From Castor canadensis (Eukaryota > Chordata > Mammalia > Rodentia > Castoridae): a stretch of DNA of 64,000 bases. Numbering within the stretch: position 1 is the stretch's first letter; each line of letters opens with the position of its first letter. The notes under the pieces are model-generated. The model ran no database searches. It had not been told where the DNA came from and saw only the letters and a list, made by a program, of their open reading frames with translations. The stretch is from NCBI RefSeq assembly GCF_047511655.1, contig NC_133397.1:15463501-15527500 (forward strand). Reading direction: 5' to 3'. Shown one piece after another: positions 37,560 to 50,590 of this stretch. The position numbers and the translations under genes were made by a program.

Positions 37560-37860
37560 ATTTGTGGCAGGAATCACTTTTTTTCAGTCTGTATGACTTT
37601 ATAGGCAATGCACTTGGGCAGAAAGTCATGGTGGCAGCAGCATGCAGCAGAGAAGGTTTTAGCTCTCTGAGGGCAGGAAGCAGAGAGAGGAAAACAAGAA
37701 AGGACAGGGAGAAGATACTTCAGAGGACTCACCCTCAGTCACCTACTTCCTTGGGCTGGGCCCCACCTCCTAAATTTTCCCAAACCTCCCAAAGTGTTGC
37801 CACCAACTGGGGACCTAGACTTTATACATGAGACTGAGGGAGATATTTCATTTTCAAATC
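37560..37860 (+). repeat. interspersed repeat (LTR-like), family unassigned
   Basis: GCCCCACCTCCTAAATTTTC and CCACCAACTGGGGACCTAGA follow the end of a dispersed mammalian repeat, MaLR-like in text. Confidence 0.45.
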
Positions 37861-40800
37861 ATAGAAACACACTTACTTGAAAACAGCTTCCTATTTCTAC
37901 TGTTGAATAAAGGCATGCACCTGTACCAGCCAGAAGGGCATTCTTCTTCTGAAGACCAAACACATTTCCTACGAGTAGGAAAGTGCCTCTATCAAAACAG
38001 CTCAATCAGTTGCATCTACCCTGACCATCAACAGGTTTAGGCATCCTAATGCTGAGGCCATTAACTAACTAGTTAATTCACTAACCTAATATTGTGTGAG
38101 AAATTGACATATAAAAGCTCCATGCCAGATACTCGGAGGCTGACAGGGTTGAATCATATCACTCTCCTTGTGCACTCAGAGTATGGCCCTTGACAATTAA
38201 TACCTTTGACTCCTCTCTTACCTCTACTTCTCTGATTTGATTTTCAGCAGAGGGGTTGTAATAAATATTCCTAAGGTACCCAGAAAGTCTATTATGTATG
38301 AATGCCTTTCTAATCTATTTTACACTACTCAAAACACTTATTCAGGGTTATCTATCACAAGTCATTCTGCAATCTTGATCACATTGCCTGCTAATGGCAG
38401 TCTTGTATTTATTACATTTTTCTAAATTTAAAACAGCTGTGATGAATTAATTAGTTCACTAGAAGTTGCACATTAAGAAAGAAAGATTCTCATATAGATA
38501 GTCTCTTAACTAGCAGTCTTTCCAACTATGAATAATATAGTCCCTATCCTCCTGTTTTTGAATGTGACAGGTTCATTTGGCTACTGGTATGTCTCTGTGA
38601 GATAGAGACAAAATATTTCCTGAGCCAGACTAGCAATTTCTGAATGACAGACACACATTTTAAAAAAGTTATGCAGAAGGTAGTTGTCAGTAAAACAGGA
38701 CACAATTACAAAGCCCACTTTAACTGTCACTTCCAGAGCAGCATGAATTCTGCTCAAGTATTGCTACTGATAATGTCACCAAATATTCAATCATGAAATT
38801 AGCTTCTTCTGCTCTGATTAATAACTAATCAAGATTCTAGTTATCATTTGACTCCCTGAATGGAGCTATTGTACCCAATTTCTCTGCCCATGCCTTGCAT
38901 ATATACCATGGTGGCATTCATCTACAAATTTATGTTTTTTTCCTATGGCCAATGACCCTGGAGGTCTATTTCTTTATAGGAAACCAATCCATCCCAGATA
39001 TTTTGAGACAAAGATAGAATACAGTAAAGTAGGTACTTTCAATATAATGGGAAGGCTGGAAGACTAGGATAAGTTACAGAAATAGGAATAATCCAAAATA
39101 CTAAATAACTGACCTGCTAGGGAAAGTTACTACATCTGCCACAGTTCGGAGGTTGGGTGATATAAATAGAAGCTACAACTCAGGGTACCGCAGCTACGCT
39201 TCAGGGCTCAGGAAACTGGGATCAGGATGCCACCCCCCAATGCAACCTTCTCTCAATACCTGTAAGAGGTTATGTAGACCCAAAATCATTAAAAGGTCTG
39301 CCCCAATTGCTTTTTGTCATAAAATAAAACAAAACACAGTAAACAAACCTGATACCCTATGAAGATGAATAGTGCACTTTCATATAGAAAAGAAAATTGG
39401 ATATCAATAGACCATGAAATGTTTCATATTCTATTTGTCATATTATGTTCCTAAAAACTTAATATAAATTCATGCAAGGTATCCTCCCTTAAACATAGCT
39501 TATTGTTTGCATGTAATCCTTAATGTGTGTATATATGCATTTGTGGATATGATCACAATTGTGCCCTAAAGTTGTGTATATGTAATTATACTTAGTGTAA
39601 GATATTGCTTAAGAATCTGTATACAACTATTCCCTAGGATGCTACAATTAATGATTAGGTGGGTAAGAGACATCAGTGTACAAACTTATATTGTATGTTG
39701 AATGAAGAACTAACAAGACAATTAACCATTGCAAAGAAGAGCACACTTGCTTGATTGTCTACATCCCACATTTACTTCAAACCTGGAATCTGCTATTTCT
39801 TTCCTTTTTACTCTACTACATGCTTTCTATTAAATTAGTGCCACTTTTTTGTTGCTTTCAATTATTTCTTCCAAAGTATCCAAATACAGTCATCTTCTTT
39901 TCCAGTTCACTTAGAGAACCATAGAGTTAAAAAAAAAAAAAAGTGCATTCAGGGAACAAAAACACATACATCCATACCTTCTCCAAAAAGGCCTCAGTGA
40001 CTTTTACAACATCCCCAACTTCATTTATCTATAGGATGGCTCTTGATAGCTTTGTGAGAGCTTTTTAAAGTTCAGCCAAGCCAGCTGGATGATCAACACA
40101 AAGACAATAGCTCCCACACATGGGGTTACATGGATTAAAGAACCCGATCCATCAGTAAATCTGCCAGATGGCAGTGGAAGAAAGCTTGTAACTCTCTCAC
40201 TTTCATTTCAACAGCAGCAAACAATGTTCAGTGTTTAAAATAAACTCTTCCAGATGAGCTAAAGATAAACTCTGAGGTGGGTGGACTTGAGCTTGCTGGG
40301 CTGCAGCTCTGAAGTGTTTGATTACATTAACACAAAACCCCTGGGTAGAACCCGCTTCTGTCAACAGATGGCTTAGACTCGGACACTTACTACATGAAAC
40401 CATTTCCTGTGCTTTCATGGGATGGTGGCAGAAACTTGCTTTTTTTCACAAAATAATATTGATTATATACTTCTCTGGGGTCAGCATTTCCTCAAACTGT
40501 ATGTACAACAACTTCACAATATGCATAACACGTTTGCTGTTCGGCATAGATAAAATCTTAGAATTTCTTTTATCTATTTACAACTTAAAATTTGACTTGC
40601 TCATTTTGTTACTCTTATGATTGCAAAACATGGGATTTAGACTCAACACCATTTACCAATAACTGAATAACTACCTAAAATTAAAAAGTGTACAAAAAAT
40701 GATACAATTACTTTTCATAAGTCTGAATTTATGGAAAAAAGGTAGGGACATATTTTTGTGGTTGTTGTTTTTCAATAGACTCAAATACCTACAACTTGGA

Positions 40801-41580
40801 AGAGACTGGGATGTAATACATCATATGTAACATGGCAGCTTCTAAAGACAAAATGACATACTGAAAAATAACCCCTAATATTCAGGATATTATCTATTTT
40901 TTAATGAGGGAGAGAGAAGCAAAGCTGATAATGAAATTAATCTTAAGGACCAGCTGCAAAAACACTTTGAGACCACATATATTAATCAATTCAGCACATT
41001 GGTATATTTAAAAAAAATTAATTTTCCAATATAAAGTCTTTGGAAATCTATGTCCACTACATAGAAAACATTTATTGCAAATTCCTCCAAACTAACTAAC
41101 TGAAATGCCAGTGTTACTTCCATTTTATTTAATCAAATCCCTCTTATTTGAAATTGTTGGTTATATATAAAAGTTGACTAAAGAATGAAACCATATGTGT
41201 AAATCACATACACCAAAAATTTGTTACCTGAACTTAAAATACATAGCATATTCATACACTTGTCTTCTGATAAGGCTAAGGGTTTAATTATCATCTTCAC
41301 TGTTTCTGAACAGATCTACTTGGAATACTGTCTTCTTACAGTATCTTCTTAAACAGGATAGTAAATGATTTCCTTCTTTTGTGTTTTTACTTTTGTGACT
41401 CAAAGTTTAAAGACATTTTCCAAGGACCATTTACAGATATCTTTTATAAGTCTAAAATATTTATTTTAGTATGACAGTAAATTTCCAGGAATTTGCCTTC
41501 ATTTAATTGTTGCAAAGCATTCAGCTTATTTTTCATAAGAATTTCCTTTCTTTTTGTACTCACACTTCACAGGTTTGTAT

Positions 41581-41675
41581 TATGATTATTAACCTACATT
41601 ATATTAGTCATGTGTTAATAATATATTAGTCATATGTTGTTAATCACATATGATTAATACAGGTTAATAATCATA
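41581..41675. repeat. inverted repeat, 15-bp perfect arms
   Basis: TATGATTATTAACCT (41581-41595) and its exact reverse complement (41661-41675), with a partly self-complementary 65-bp interior (ATTAGTCATATG / CATATGATTAAT). Confidence 0.85.
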
Positions 41676-41754
41676 GTTAATTTGCATTAATAAACAGACA
41701 CATAAGAAGCAAGCACAGCTAACACATGCACTCATAGACTTGGCTTGGTTTTCT

Positions 41755-41800
41755 TTGTTTACTGACATAATAGGCACTCAGTAAATGCTTGTTAAATGAA
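41755..41800 (+). repeat. MIR 3' end
   Basis: ATAGGCACTCAGTAAATGCT TGTTAAATGAATGAA. Confidence 0.6.
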
Positions 41801-42924
41801 TGAACAAGTGATGAGCAGCTCATTATTCCCAAGTACACAATAGAACAGGAAAGAGCAAAGGGCTGAAGTATGGTGGAGGATAGCCCCTCAGCCTAAAACA
41901 ATCACATCAGTTATGAGCATCAGTCAGTACGATTTTCAGAAAGAATGAAGAATCAGTTATTACAAGTCCATTAGATAGTGGTTGAATTGAACATCTGGCT
42001 TAGCAAAACCCCTTCCTTATTGTCTGCAGAAAACTGGGCAAGCTTTCTAACTTTCCTGTAGGAATTAACTACCTTCTTCCATGCTAACCTGTAACTAATT
42101 TAACTCCCTATTGTCTAGAGAACTCTTGTGAAACATCTGAAGCTGTCTGTGGGGGCCAAGCTCCTGAAGGGTGATTAGTAACATGTTCTCTCCTAAGTGT
42201 TCCTTAGGACATTTGGAATCAATTAAATATTCAAATACTCATTTTCTCAGATCTCCGGCCAAGCCCAGCAGGTTTGTCAGGGGAGGGAGCTGGAGGCAGA
42301 TAACTGCTAGTTCTCACACCACAATCTATAGCTGGAGATAGATTTAAAAATACACACTTTATACTCCCTGGGTCTGCAAGCAAACACTCCTGCAAAGCTA
42401 GAAATGATACGGAAAAACAAGAGCAGCCTAGGAGAGTAAAAGGAGTTGCACCATACCCCACAATTACTGCCATACAGAGTGTCCTACAAACAAACAAATG
42501 AATGCATTGGGCTAGTACAGTCAAATGGATGACTGTACTAGTTGATTGAGTGCAATGGTATTGCCTGGATTACTAAGAATAGTTTTTACATTTCTAATAT
42601 ATTGTATAAAATGACAATATGTTAGAGTATGTGTCATGGACTGTATGTATCTGGCCACAAAGCCTTAAATATTTACAATATGGCTCTTTTAAGTTTCAAA
42701 CCCTTAGTTTAGATTGTTTTCATCATATGCACGTACATAACCATCGCTATTACTAATTACTATTATTATTAATAGTAATGACTAGGTGCATTGGGGAAGG
42801 AGAAATGATGTGCCCGTATATGCAGGCACTTTTGTTTAATGTCTGACCTACATTGTCACTTTTATTCATTGAAAAGTCTTTTAAAAGTATGCATTTGTAC
42901 ATCAAGGAAAGAACCAAAAAATAC

Positions 42925-42985
42925 AATAGCTCAGAGAGGTTAAGTAATTTTCCAAGATTAAGGGGAGCTGTTAATTAAAACCAAT
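42925..42985 (-). repeat. MIR fragment
   Basis: AGCTCAGAGAGGTTAAGTAA TTTTCCAAG, reversed MIR core. Confidence 0.55.
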
Positions 42986-44870
42986 GTAGTAGTATCTTTA
43001 AGAAGTGAAATCCCTTTCCCAATTATATGGTCTTTAGAAATCCACTATTTAAAATTGTTATTTTGGGTGAAGTTGAGTCAGAACACTCATCAATTGAACA
43101 GCTTCTTGGAACAGTTGCTTGAAATATAACTCAGGTTTTTTTGTTTTGTTTTTTAATTAAGCCAAGAATTAGCATGGAAAATGAGTTTGCACCTGACTTA
43201 CTCTATTAAGTGGTGCAGTACAGGTCTCCTTTAACAGTATTTTGCTGAGTGTGAGCATAAGTATCAAAGTATCACAATTGCTTTTTCTTTATCCCGGTGA
43301 AATAGTTGAAAGTGAGTCCATGTAAGGGAAAAAAGAGAAGCAAAGTGCCGAAACAATCAACAAAGTCTAACAGTCGGACTGGAGTTATTCGTCCTCAATT
43401 CCACAGTGGTGGAAAGGACATCTTCCAAATGGCAGCTCATTTTACCTCCTTAATAATTGCATGTTTCCAGGTAAGTTTCTGGTTTTCCATCATGATAAAT
43501 TAATACATCCTATTTTATGCTGGTGCCACAAATAAGTACTCTGAAAGGCTCAAAAGGTCCACATCCTCTGAAAAGCATCAGGTATCAAAATGCAGTCAGA
43601 AAAGATGGAATTAAATGAAAAAAGAGCTCCTTGTTAATGAAGTCGAGGTGTAGGACAGATTTATTAGCTTCCATTTCCCAAGTTGCATTCCGGTATATTT
43701 CCTGCCTGTATTTCCAAGTTCAGCAGGTCTGTTCCTAGGATTACTTTTTTAAAATACAATGTTTCAAAATACATGATGCAGCTATACACACTACACCTGC
43801 AGGGACACACTTGTGATGATAGAAAGTTTCTCTATTCACAAGGCAATGCTTTAACAGAAAATAGACTTTCTGTGTGATCTGCCAAGATCTTGCCATTCTT
43901 GAAAAGAACCGATATTGGTAACCAGTTATTACAAATGGTCTTAAAAATACTAAGTCAAGGGTTAACCCTCCCACAATGGTCATTAAATTAAATGGAGCTG
44001 TCTATCGTTTAGTGTCATTAATTCCTCTTTCCAACAGGTGATGACAAGACAAATAATTGAAATTATTAAGTAGACTTGTGATACTGTGACACAGATGACC
44101 ACAGTACTCCTATTTGGGCCCAATTATTTTTATGCACATCATTCTTACTGAATTTTTCTTACTCTGTGTCAGGTACTATACTTTGATTCTTGAGAGCGAA
44201 AAATTAACAATAAAGTAAACCACCTCTCCTTGGAAAAATTATTCTAATTGCTTAAACAGAACTGTGAATGAGTAATTAGTACACTTTAAGCAAAGCTACT
44301 AAGATCAATGGAAATAACTAACAAAGAATTCTTTCTGCCTATAGAGACTAGAGAAAGGAACACACATGAGGGGACATCTAAAGGGTAAGTAACAATTACA
44401 AGAAAAATTTAAGGAAAGGCGGGTGACTATTGTATATACAGGACTGAGTTGTCTCATGGAATGATTGGCAATACACTGTCACTTAGACTGTACCTGTTTT
44501 AAATTTAAGCAAACATTAAGATTAGAAATTCAGTTATCAATTATAGTTCAAGTATTCAGTATGCATGTGTCTAAGTCTACCACATCAAACTGTGTGAAGA
44601 ATTCTATCATTGCAGAAAGTTCCATCAGACAGCCGTGAATAAAAGCCATAAATTGGCAAGACTATCATCAGTTCATGGGGTCTTGAATGTATATTACAGC
44701 TTACACTTTAAGTAAGAATGATTTATAAACTACTGTATTCTACAAAGTCCCTTTAGGAATAGTCTTGGCGGACTCTAGCACTATAGCATTGCTATAATCT
44801 GTTTATCCACCAAACTTCTATATTTGAGTAAAAAATTTATTATCAAAAAGAATTTTATAAGGGGAAAAAA

Positions 44871-45010
44871 CAAAAGGCTAAGCTGAATGGCAGTGCACAA
44901 CTGTAAATCCCAGCCCAGAGACTGAGGCAGGAGGACCATGAGCCAGCCTAGACTATGTAGAGAGCTCCACATCAGCCTGGCCTATGCAGCGAGACCCTTA
45001 CTTTAAAAAG
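44871..45010 (+). mobile_element. 7SL-derived SINE
   Basis: GGCAGTGCACAACTGTAAAT CCCAGCCC ... GACTGAGGCAGGAGGACCAT ... GCGAGACCCT then an AAAC-rich tail. It lies about 670 bp downstream of the RDH14 stop. Confidence 0.8.
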
Positions 45011-45456
45011 CAAACAAGCAAACAAAAAACCCAAAAGGCTCAAAACCCACTGTTATGGGCAACTGAAAAAACTGTAATAGGTTTTGAAGCAGGGTAGGGA
45101 ATAAATTTGGGTTTGGGTTTTAGAAATACTACCTCTCATAGTAGTGTGCAAGCTGTACCAAGAGACTGAACTGAACAAGACTAAGAGGCCAAAGAGGACA
45201 TGATAAAAACTGTTCTAAGTGAAACTTTTAAAGAAATGCACGGTGAAGAATCTGCATCAGTAAATTTATTCTGTGTAAGATTTGTATGCATACACCAGGT
45301 ATATTATTTCCACATAAAAACCAGCATTATGGTAGAAATTCTTAACATTTTAGCCATGCAACTCAAGATATTTGAAAAACCTCTCAAGATAACTATTTTA
45401 ACAGATTCTTTAATCGTTACAAATCTATGCTTGCCCAATTATAATTTAAAAAATAT

Positions 45457-45462
45457 TTTATT
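45457..45462 (-). terminator. RDH14: candidate RDH14 polyadenylation signal
   Basis: AATAAA on the minus strand about 215 bp downstream of the RDH14 stop. A second AATAAA lies at 45265-45270. Which one is used cannot be told from sequence alone. Confidence 0.35.
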
Positions 45463-45677
45463 CATTACATTTATGATATACACATTCACATCTTTCCTGA
45501 AATTTTATCCAAAAAATAACTTTTCAATAACTTCAAAATATCCACATGTACCTCTTAGTAACATTATTTGTAAAACCAAAACTGTGTTATCACGTAGCAA
45601 GTGCCCAAGCCACACCATTCCTCATCACTGATATAACTGATATCCACTTTTATAAATAGCTCTCTTCCATCTTATTC

Positions 45678-46295
45678 CTATTTCAATATGCCAACCATCA
45701 CTTCACTGATATCCCAGAGTTTTCTCGCTACAGACTCATCCATAGCTTTGGGCAATAGTTCTTCCTCCTTACAATCCCCAAAGTACTTTCCTGACACACC
45801 TTCTATCTCAGGTGAAGAGGCTAAATAGATGGACGTTTGGGCACCTTCCAGTGGACTTTTGAAAAAAGCCCATGACACCAAATTGAAAAGTGGTTTGGCT
45901 AGCAGTGGAATGTGTACGTACCTCCCAAGATTAGTTCGTACAATACCAGGATGTAACACATTGACAGTCACATTTGTGCCTTCTAAGCGGCGGGCTAGTT
46001 CTCTGGTGAAAAGAATGTTAGCCAATTTGCTCCGACTATAACAGAAGCTTTTATTATAGTTTTGTTCACTGTTCAAATCTTCAAAGTTGATGTCTCCATA
46101 TTTATAAAGTTTGGAAGAAACAACCACAATCCTGCTAGGAGCTGAACTTTTCAGGAGTCCAAGCAGAAGATTGGTGAGTAGGAAGTGCCCCAGATGGTTC
46201 ACACCAAACTGCATCTCAAACCCATCTTCAGTCTTCATATAAGGGCACTGGAAGATCCCTGCATTATTGATCAAAACATCCAGCCTGGGTTCCTC
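45678..46295 (-). CDS. RDH14: RDH14 coding exon 2 (terminal)
   Basis: Starts after acceptor ...TTTATAAAG|GAGGAACCC, phase 0, giving [13 protein letters not shown] and continuing uninterrupted to a TAG stop. It contains the NNAG motif, the catalytic Ser, YSRSK and the substrate-binding C-terminal half. The reading frame also runs a few codons upstream into the intron with an ATG; that ATG is not the gene start because the family sequence begins exactly at the acceptor. Confidence 0.96.
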   Translation of the reverse strand, partial: EEPRLDVLINNAGIFQCPYMKTEDGFEMQFGVNHLGHFLLTNLLLGLLKSSAPSRIVVVSSKLYKYGDINFEDLNSEQNYNKSFCYSRSKLANILFTRELARRLEGTNVTVNVLHPGIVRTNLGRYVHIPLLAKPLFNLVSWAFFKSPLEGAQTSIYLASSPEIEGVSGKYFGDCKEEELLPKAMDESVARKLWDISEVMVGILK

Positions 46296-49200
46296 CTTTA
46301 TAAATGCCAAAAAGAGAATGCAGAATTATGAAAACAGGCCTTCAATTGATCTTCCTGTTCATGATAAAAATGTTTTAATAAAAAAAAGAATTTGAGACTA
46401 AAAGTATTTAATTTCAGTTTTTAGCCTATGGATAAGTCAATTATTTGAAACATTGCCAATCTTATTTTTAATTAGTGGGGGAAGGGATTACTTTGAAGGA
46501 TGTTCTTTAGACAAACATTGATATTTGCAATCTCACTCAACAGCTCCTTCTCATTTATTAAAATAATAATAACATATTTCTCAATGGTAATCTTCAAGTA
46601 AGAAATGCAGAAACTAAATTCAAGACAATTTCTGGTCTTATGTTTTTACAACTTAATGATTACAAATATGTAACTGGCATTTCCCTAGAAAGTTGATCTT
46701 CTGGTCAGTATCAAGGTCTTTGTTAAAACAGAAACTATGGGGATGAGGCACTCCTGCAAATCCATATTTCTCCCCTTAATTTCAGGTTAACTAGGAAAAT
46801 ATCAATTTGGGAGTTATCATTTTAATCTGAGGTCATATCAAAATTACAAAAAAAGTCCCTAAGATAAAATTTTTAAAACTTCCTGTAGAATACTAAAATT
46901 CCCCAAAATACTTCTATGAATTTCCAACAATTGAGAGAAAAATAGAAATAAAAAGATATCCATAATAGGGGTCTAGCCTTCTGCTTTTCTCATGTAACCT
47001 AACCTACTTCCAATAACTTCATATAAGCATCCTGAAGCACATAAGCTAGGTGATGTGCCCATTGTCACAGAGCTTCTAGGAGGCAAAACAAAGAATTAGA
47101 CCAGAAGATGAAATCCTAAGACACCTATACCCCTCCTGATTAGTAAGCTAGATTGGCTTTCTAACTGGGATTTTTAAAATGATGCTAGAAACTAGGGACA
47201 TCATGTACAATTGAAGGGTCAGCATTGTTTATTCTAAGACCTGCTAGTATCAACACCAAGGGCAAAGTTAAGATTGCTTTATTTGACAGTCCTCTTAAGT
47301 ATAAATGGCACCATGAGAACAGAATGACTTCAAGGCATTTCCTTAAAATTGGGGCCAGCAATAGAGATCAGAGACTGGAGAGAACATCACGAATAAATCA
47401 AAAGATTTGTTAAAATTAGGTAACATAAAAAAAATTAGAAATATAGTGTCTCATACATGAGTCTCACAACAGTAAAGGAGGCAAAAGACAACAAATACCT
47501 TTAACCTCTGACTCTACAGCGCAGTCTCTTTTTTTCCTAAGTGAATACTCTTTTTAAGCTTCAAGAGGTCCCCACTTAAGAGTCAGAATTTTGTTCATTG
47601 GTACCCTGGAATCTTCCCAAATTAATGTCCTAAAATTTACTGTGCTCATAGGGAAGTCTTTTTATTCCTTAAATCATATAAGCTAGTTCTCTCTAGCCCT
47701 TTACTGGCACTTTCTGTCTTTGTTGATAGACAGAGAAAAAGAAATATACAACATGGTCCAGGTGTAAAGGCATGGTGACGACCCAAGATTAAATTAATTC
47801 CAGGTCAAATTTCAACTTTCATTGGTCTTTTTGCCAAGTATGAGTGAAAAGAAAAATGTGTTAAATTTCACAACTGTTATCAAAGCCTACCTGTTGGAGG
47901 ATTAATTATTTCTCATTCTGGTCTCTGTAAAAACCTTTAGGCTTTCCAATGGTCAACTTCAAAAAGAAGGCAAGAGTTCACTGATAGGGGAAAGAAAGGA
48001 GTGTTCTTTTTCACTAATCCTTTGGAAGGGTTCCTGAATTAATCATTTCTCAACCATCATTCTTTACTGGGCTTGTGTTATTTTAAACTTTATAATTTAC
48101 TATTTCTTAAATTCTAGGAGATAAATGACACAAATACCAAGAATACCAACTTGTGAGAAGTCTGTGCTTCCATTTTTTTTCCTTCTATTTATAGTCACTG
48201 AACTTCAAAGTCAAGAAGAAATATAAATGCTTACAAGCAAGGACAATTTAGTTATCTCTTTGTAACTACATTGTTACTTATTTTTTCTTTGGTTCTGCTT
48301 CAAGTCACCAAAGTGGCAAAGGTTTTAGGAATAAGAAGCATATCCAGCCCCATTTATATTTTAATACAGCATAAGAAGACACACTTCTAATATTCCCACA
48401 ATCTTTCATACATTACTATTGCTTCTTAACCTTTTATATGATAATGAAATACCACCAATAACACAAACCTAACTCCCTTGATCTGCAACAGTGGCCAAGC
48501 TGCAACATGATGCTCCATTCCAGAGCACTGCAGCAACAAACTCCTAAGATGCTGTGGAACATTTTAAATTGCCAAGGAAAACAGTGATACTCTGTTCAAT
48601 GCTCAAAAAATTTCTAGCTTCAAGTGGTTCAAAACTTCAGCATTATATTCTATTCTTCTTTGACAAGATCATTTCTGAGGTTTTAAGTTATTAGTAGCTA
48701 TTGTAATAAAAAGTAGGTGTGAGGCTAAAAACCTATGTAGAACAGGAAACCAGGGTGGTCATGTCCAATCTGACTGCAAGGTTGGAGATGCTGGTGCAGT
48801 GACAAACAGGCACACATTTCCCACTGATAAATTATGGCTATTTAAGAATAAAGACATCATTTTTTTTTTGAATTTTTTTTTTCAAACAGCTACTGAGTTG
48901 TTAGGACTTCAGTACTTTTTAGATTGTTCAGATCTAACTCCTTAATAAATGAACTTGTAGATATTTCTTTAGGCCCAAGGATATCATGCAAAAATTACTG
49001 AGAAAGTTTGGAAACTTCTGCTCTTGATTCAAGAGATTTCATTTCTCACAGGCACCTTTACTGTGTCAACTAATTTTATATGTCTCTCTGCAAGAAGCCC
49101 TCTACCTCAATCTCAACTAAGGACTCCCACTTCAGTGGGGTACTTAACACTTGCTCACAGAAATCTTCACACTCCACCACCAGTTAGGAGTATAGAATAG

Positions 49201-50431
49201 GGGTTAAAAGAAAGGTCTCTGAAGACAGGCCACAGGTATGTTACTTAGCCTTTCTGTGCCTTAATTTCCTATTGTGAAACACAGATAATGATGCTTACTT
49301 CACAGGGTTACTGTGAGGACCTAATGACACGGCCAAAGGCATTTTAATTTCCTTTTTTTTAAATGTCTGAAATGCTTGACACACATCTTTGTATACAGTA
49401 AATATTCAAAATACACTAGGCATTACATTGTTTTTATTCCTACCCTTGTTTGGACCATGACCACAAGGACTGCAACCTGATTCTACTTGGAGATCAGGCC
49501 AGACAGAGTCTGGTTAAGGGACAGTGCTAAAGTGGTGGTAAGTGGCACTGCCTACCTCTGCATAAAAGAAAACAAAAAGAAAAAAAAAAAGGAAAAAGGA
49601 AGAAAGAGAGAAAAACAGACAAGAAACACTGAAAAGGGGGCTGATCCAAGGTTCTTAGCTGTCTACTCTCCCGCAGCCCCTCAGACTCCATGAGAGAAGG
49701 CATGATTTGACACATGTTCACTTCTGACACAGGAAAAACAGTTCAGAGACCGGGTGATGACTCCTGGCTGGGCCCACACAATCCAAAGAACAGTTCAAAC
49801 ACTAGCTTATTTATCATTTTCGTCCGGGGCCCATTTCTTCCTCAACATCCTCAGAGGTCAGAAGACGGCCCTCCGGGTCCTCCTTTCTCAGGCCTGCACC
49901 TCTTTGCCATCAGAGTGGTGGTGTCTTCCTACTCAGCCTCCGCCATTGCCAAGGTCACCCCCGGGCTCCAGGGCCCCTCCTACAGCGCTCCCCACCCCGC
50001 CCTCCCTCCTGGGCAGCTGGGCTCCGCAAGACCCACACCTGGAGCAGCTCCTGGCAGAAGGCGCGCACTGAGCGCAGCGAGGCGAGATCCAGCTCCTTGA
50101 TGACGAGCTCGCCTGGCCCACCGGCGTCCGGGCCAGGGCTGGGGTCACCAGCCTGCCGGAGCTCGCGGCGGAGCTGGCCCGCCGCCTCCTCGGCGCGCGC
50201 ACGGTCCCGGCAGCCCATGATCACCCGAGCCCCCAAGCGCAGCAGCTCGGCCGCCGTGGCGCGGCCCAAACCGCTGTTCGCTCCGGTGATCAGCACGGTC
50301 TTTCCGCGCATGAGGCCGGAGTCCCCGCCTCCGTGCAGCCGCTGGGCCCTGGTCCCTCCAATGCGCCGGGCCGCCAACCACAGCGTCCCACCCAGAGCGG
50401 CCAGTAGTGCTACAGCGGTAGCCACTGCCAT
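45678..50431 (-). CDS. RDH14: retinol dehydrogenase 14 (complete, 2 exons, 336 aa)
   Basis: Short-chain dehydrogenase/reductase that family knowledge assigns to NADP(H)-dependent retinal/retinol interconversion at intracellular membranes. Joining 50431-50039 to 46295-45678 gives 131 + 205 codons plus stop, i.e. 336 residues, the human length. Visible: a hydrophobic N-terminal anchor (about residues 1-21); the cofactor-binding TGANSGLG at 49-56; an Arg at 75 after the second beta strand, fitting NADP preference; NNAG at 141-144; catalytic Ser at about 191-192; and YSRSK with Tyr217 and Lys221. No frameshift or premature stop. The start codon has G at -3 and G at +4 and lies just inside a CpG island. 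The neighbour upstream on the same strand is NT5C1B, the order known in human. A close RDH11/12 paralogue is less likely because length, two-exon structure and neighbour all fit RDH14. Confidence 0.96.
49220..49345 (+). repeat. MIR SINE in RDH14 intron
   Basis: GTTACTTAGCCTTTCTGTGC, CTTCACAGGGTTACTGTGAG GACCTAATGA. Confidence 0.75.
49562..49619 (+). repeat. A-rich / purine-rich tract
   Basis: AAAAGAAAACAAAAAGAAAA then GGAAAAAGGAAGAAAGAGAG; near the exon 1 donor side of the RDH14 intron. Confidence 0.85.
50039..50431 (-). CDS. RDH14: RDH14 coding exon 1
   Basis: Carries the membrane anchor, the Rossmann TGxxxGxG motif and the first part of the fold, ending in ...QELLQ. The splice donor reads CAG|GTGTGG on the minus strand, leaving the intron in phase 0. 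An open frame continues past the donor for 28 codons but loses similarity to the family, which supports splicing here. The exon is very GC-rich and lies in the CpG island; residues about 94-108 (Gly/Pro-rich) form a loop that appears variable. Confidence 0.95.
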
Positions 50432-50546
50432 AGCCTTCTGGGCCGGGACCCAGTGGGCCCTGAACTAGGATTCCGGGGCCGAGGCAGCCACCACAGCGCT
50501 AAGGGCTCTGGGACGCGGCCGACCGTCTCCTGAAGGTGTGCGCCGG

Positions 50547-50566
50547 GCATGCTGGGACTTGTAGTT
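50547..50566 (-). promoter_or_regulatory. ZNF143/THAP11-type promoter motif (SBS)
   Basis: On the minus strand this reads AACTACAAGTCCCAGCATGC, matching the ACTACAnnTCCCAGnATGC promoter element bound by ZNF143 (Staf) with THAP11/HCFC1. It lies about 115-135 bp upstream of the RDH14 start codon, inside the CpG island and in the same strand sense as the gene. Binding is inferred. Confidence 0.75.
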
Positions 50567-50585
50567 TACACCCTGAGGCCACCTG

Positions 50586-50590
50586 ATTGG
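50586..50590 (-). promoter_or_regulatory. CCAAT box (NF-Y type) upstream of RDH14
   Basis: ATTGG on the plus strand within CTGATTGGTT, i.e. CCAAT in the gene's sense within AACCAATCAG, a good NF-Y context. About 20 bp upstream of the ZNF143-type motif. No TATA box is apparent, which fits a CpG-island promoter. Confidence 0.6.

Larger units (their letters stand above)
37865..44870. other. AT-rich unique intergenic block
   Basis: Seven kilobases with few recognisable repeats (small MIR pieces at 41755-41800 and 42925-42985, a poly-A run near 39930, a hairpin at 41581-41675). No exon-like frame with family similarity. Blocks near 40200-40400 and 42230-42530 look less AT-rich and could be conserved noncoding sequence. 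Confidence 0.45.
46296..50038 (-). other. RDH14: RDH14 intron 1 (3743 bp)
   Basis: GT...AG intron between the two coding exons. It is AT-rich, with one MIR (about 49220-49345) and an A-rich tract (49562-49619). I see no other exon-like open frame in it. Confidence 0.9.

Noticed and set aside
45200-45631. 143-codon plus-strand open reading frame
   Set aside because: Lies antisense to the RDH14 3' UTR in AT-rich sequence; no recognisable domain or promoter.
50097-50468. 123-codon plus-strand frame opposite RDH14 exon 1, and similar neighbours
   Set aside because: GC-rich shadow frames of the real exon; absence of stops follows from CpG-island composition.
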